Source: Paenibacillus sp. FSL H8-0332 (lineage in GTDB: Bacteria; Bacillota; Bacilli; Paenibacillales; Paenibacillaceae). From it: DNA of 64,000 nucleotides. The first letter of the stretch is position 1. Each line of letters begins with the position of its first letter. The DNA is taken from the NCBI RefSeq assembly GCF_037963835.1, contig NZ_CP150145.1, positions 1,116,001 through 1,180,000 on the forward strand. The letters run 5' to 3'. The notes beneath the pieces were generated by a model. That model saw only the letters and a list, made by a program, of their open reading frames with translations. It made no database searches and was not told the origin of the DNA. Below are positions 62,521 to 64,000 of the stretch, one piece after another. The position numbers and the translations under genes were made by a program.

Positions 62521-64000
62521 ATGAGAAGAGGACCTGTAATCGGAACGAAAACGATGGTGGTCAGCCCGCACTATCTGGCCTCGGCAGCGGGCGCGCAAGT
62601 TTTGGCCAAAGGCGGCAACGCCTATGATGCGGCCGTTGCAGTCAGCGCGGCGCTGGCTGTAGTCTACCCGCATATGACCGGGCTCGGCGGCGACGCCTTC
62701 TGGCTGGGGTACAGCGCCAGCGAAGGGCGCGTGCGGGCTTACAACGGCAGCGGACGCTCGGGCTACGCCGTCCGCCGGGACTGTTATGCCGGAGAGGAGG
62801 CCATCCCCCGGCGGGGTGTGCGCAGCGCCATTACGGTGCCCGGAATGGCGGATAGCTGGTCAGCCGTCCAGCGGGAGTATGGACGGCTGACCCTGGCCGA
62901 GGTGCTGGAGCCGGCTATCGGCTACAGCGCCGGGGGCTTTCCGCTGTCGCCGGATCAGCATGGCGGCAGCGTTCTGGCTGGAGCCGCGCTGTCGCCTGAA
63001 GCGGCGGCGGTGTATCTTCCCGGCGGCCAAATTCCGGCGGCGGGAGAGCGGTTTGTGCAGCGGCAGCTGGCCGGGACGCTGCGGACGCTTGCGGCGGGAG
63101 GCCGGGATGCTTTTTATAAAGGGAGCATTGCGAAAGAAATCAGTGATTATATGCAGGCTTCCGGGGGTTATCTGACCCGCGATGATTTCGCGGACCATCA
63201 GGGGAGCTGGGAGGAGCCGCTTCAGACTGAATACCATGGGCATACCGTCTATCAGGTTCCGCCGAACTCGCAGGGCTTCACGGCGCTCATGGCGCTTAAT
63301 ATCCTGGAGCATTATAACTTCGCGGAGATCAGGCACGGCTCCTATGAGTATTATCATCTGCTGGTGGAGGCACTGAAGCTGAGTTTCCGTGACCGCGACC
63401 AGGTGCTCACCGACCCGTCCTTCCGCAGTATTCCGCTGGACCGTCTGCTGAGTAAGCCCTATGCGGCACAACTCGCGGCGGCGATTTCTCCCCGTAAGGC
63501 GCTTGCTCTCAGCAGCGAACCGGTTGGAAGGGATACAGCTTACGCAGCGGTGGTGGATGAAGAGGGCAACGCGGTGTCGTTCATCCAGAGTCTGTATTTC
63601 GAATTCGGGTCGGGGGTGGTGGCCGGGAATACGGGAATTCTGCTTCAGAACCGTGGCTCCTTCTTCTCGCTTGATCCCGCCCATGTCAATACGCTGGAGC
63701 CGCATAAGCGCACTTTCCACACGCTGATGCCGGCGATGGCCTGCCGGGACGGAAAGCCAGCCTATCTTTATGGCACACAGGGCGGTGAAGGACAGCCGCA
63801 GACGCAGACCCTGCTGCTCACGCGCATGCTTCACTATGGGATGGACCCGCAGACTGCGGTGAGTGAACCCCGCTTCGTCTGGGGCAGAACCTGGGGGGAG
63901 CCGACTCAGGAGCTGCGGATCGAGAACCGGGTGGCGGAAGCGGTGCGGGCGGAGCTGGCGGAGGCGGGGCATCTGGTCCGTGAGGCACAGAGCTATGACG
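62521..64000 (+). CDS. Gamma-glutamyltransferase-family protein (5' part, cut by the right edge)
   Basis: An open frame of 493 complete codons runs to the edge without a stop. It begins MRRGPVIGTKTMVVSPHYLA after a GGAGGGGGGCGGG site. Ntn-hydrolase family: GGNAYDAAVAVSAALAVVYPHMTGLGGDAFWLGY, SGYAVRRDCY, the region EALKLSFRDRDQVLTDP, and the autocleavage/catalytic Thr in RDTAYAAVVDEEGNAVSFIQS (Thr about residue 339). The Gly-Ser-like oxyanion region GSFFSLDP also appears. It should cleave itself into two chains and act on gamma-glutamyl or similar amides. No signal peptide is visible, which suggests a cytoplasmic relative (such as YwrD-like). The 223-base gap upstream holds a GCAGGCCCGGGCCTGC palindrome. 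Confidence 0.9.
   Translation, partial: MRRGPVIGTKTMVVSPHYLASAAGAQVLAKGGNAYDAAVAVSAALAVVYPHMTGLGGDAFWLGYSASEGRVRAYNGSGRSGYAVRRDCYAGEEAIPRRGVRSAITVPGMADSWSAVQREYGRLTLAEVLEPAIGYSAGGFPLSPDQHGGSVLAGAALSPEAAAVYLPGGQIPAAGERFVQRQLAGTLRTLAAGGRDAFYKGSIAKEISDYMQASGGYLTRDDFADHQGSWEEPLQTEYHGHTVYQVPPNSQGFTALMALNILEHYNFAEIRHGSYEYYHLLVEALKLSFRDRDQVLTDPSFRSIPLDRLLSKPYAAQLAAAISPRKALALSSEPVGRDTAYAAVVDEEGNAVSFIQSLYFEFGSGVVAGNTGILLQNRGSFFSLDPAHVNTLEPHKRTFHTLMPAMACRDGKPAYLYGTQGGEGQPQTQTLLLTRMLHYGMDPQTAVSEPRFVWGRTWGEPTQELRIENRVAEAVRAELAEAGHLVREAQSYD

Noticed and set aside
62860..63972. 370-residue minus-strand frame in the gamma-glutamyltransferase region
   Set aside because: The plus-strand frame has complete Ntn-hydrolase motifs; GC-rich codon use makes long antisense frames common.

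Overview
The window looks like a chromosomal segment of a spore-forming, low-to-mid GC Gram-positive bacterium, most likely Paenibacillus. This is inferred from strong AGGAGG ribosome sites, a GerA/GerB/GerC-type germinant-receptor operon, a leucine-type T-box before ilvBHC-leuA, an L20 leader before infC-rpmI-rplT, a nupNOPQ-type nucleoside transporter, a PerR box and a Fur-like box. No phage, insertion sequence or CRISPR array is visible. Both edges cut through genes.

Layout. 1-4.4 kb (minus): a truncated basic protein, a small membrane protein and a germinant-receptor operon. 4.5-8.3 kb: recQ and a B12-binding radical SAM enzyme. 8.3-11.1 kb: accessory-looking stretch with a nucleotidyltransferase-like gene, a frameshifted histidine phosphatase, a P-loop kinase and two repeat-rich intergenic islands. 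11.2-17 kb: alpha/beta hydrolase, manA, the tRNA-modification pair ytqB/ytqA (mnmM/mnmL), a small unknown gene, trmB and a PAP2 phosphatase. 17-20 kb: a glycosyltransferase and the translation operon infC-rpmI-rplT behind an attenuator. 20-26 kb: a thioesterase and the nucleoside ABC transporter. 26-32.6 kb: a Gly/Tyr-rich small protein, a GNAT enzyme and the T-box-controlled ilvB-ilvH-ilvC-leuA operon.

33-42.4 kb separates leuA from leuB. It carries a 1293-residue LPXTG surface protein with a 12-copy ATPTPT stalk, an orphan response regulator with a SARP-like output, an ECF sigma/anti-sigma operon with two membrane proteins, and a frameshifted aldo/keto reductase. 42.4-48 kb holds leuB, a PerR-box peroxiredoxin, a zinc-ribbon-like protein, an orphan PAS histidine kinase and leucyl aminopeptidase. 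48-51 kb is a feoA-feoB iron-uptake operon with two small downstream genes. 51-64 kb holds a DRE-TIM aldolase, a GGDEF-EAL protein, tRNA-Gly(TCC), an M20 dipeptidase, a TRM11-like methylase, a NUDIX hydrolase, small genes, an ASCH protein, an ABC-F ATPase behind a possible leader-ORF/terminator attenuator, a PH-domain protein and the 5' part of a gamma-glutamyltransferase gene that runs off the right edge.

The most interesting leads are the ABC-F leader architecture (61.46-61.82 kb), the roughly 51-nt periodic repeat islands in three intergenic regions, the surface-protein/SARP/ECF block between leuA and leuB, the AUC start of infC, and two genes broken by small deletions. All function calls rest on motif and family recognition by eye; no database search was run.
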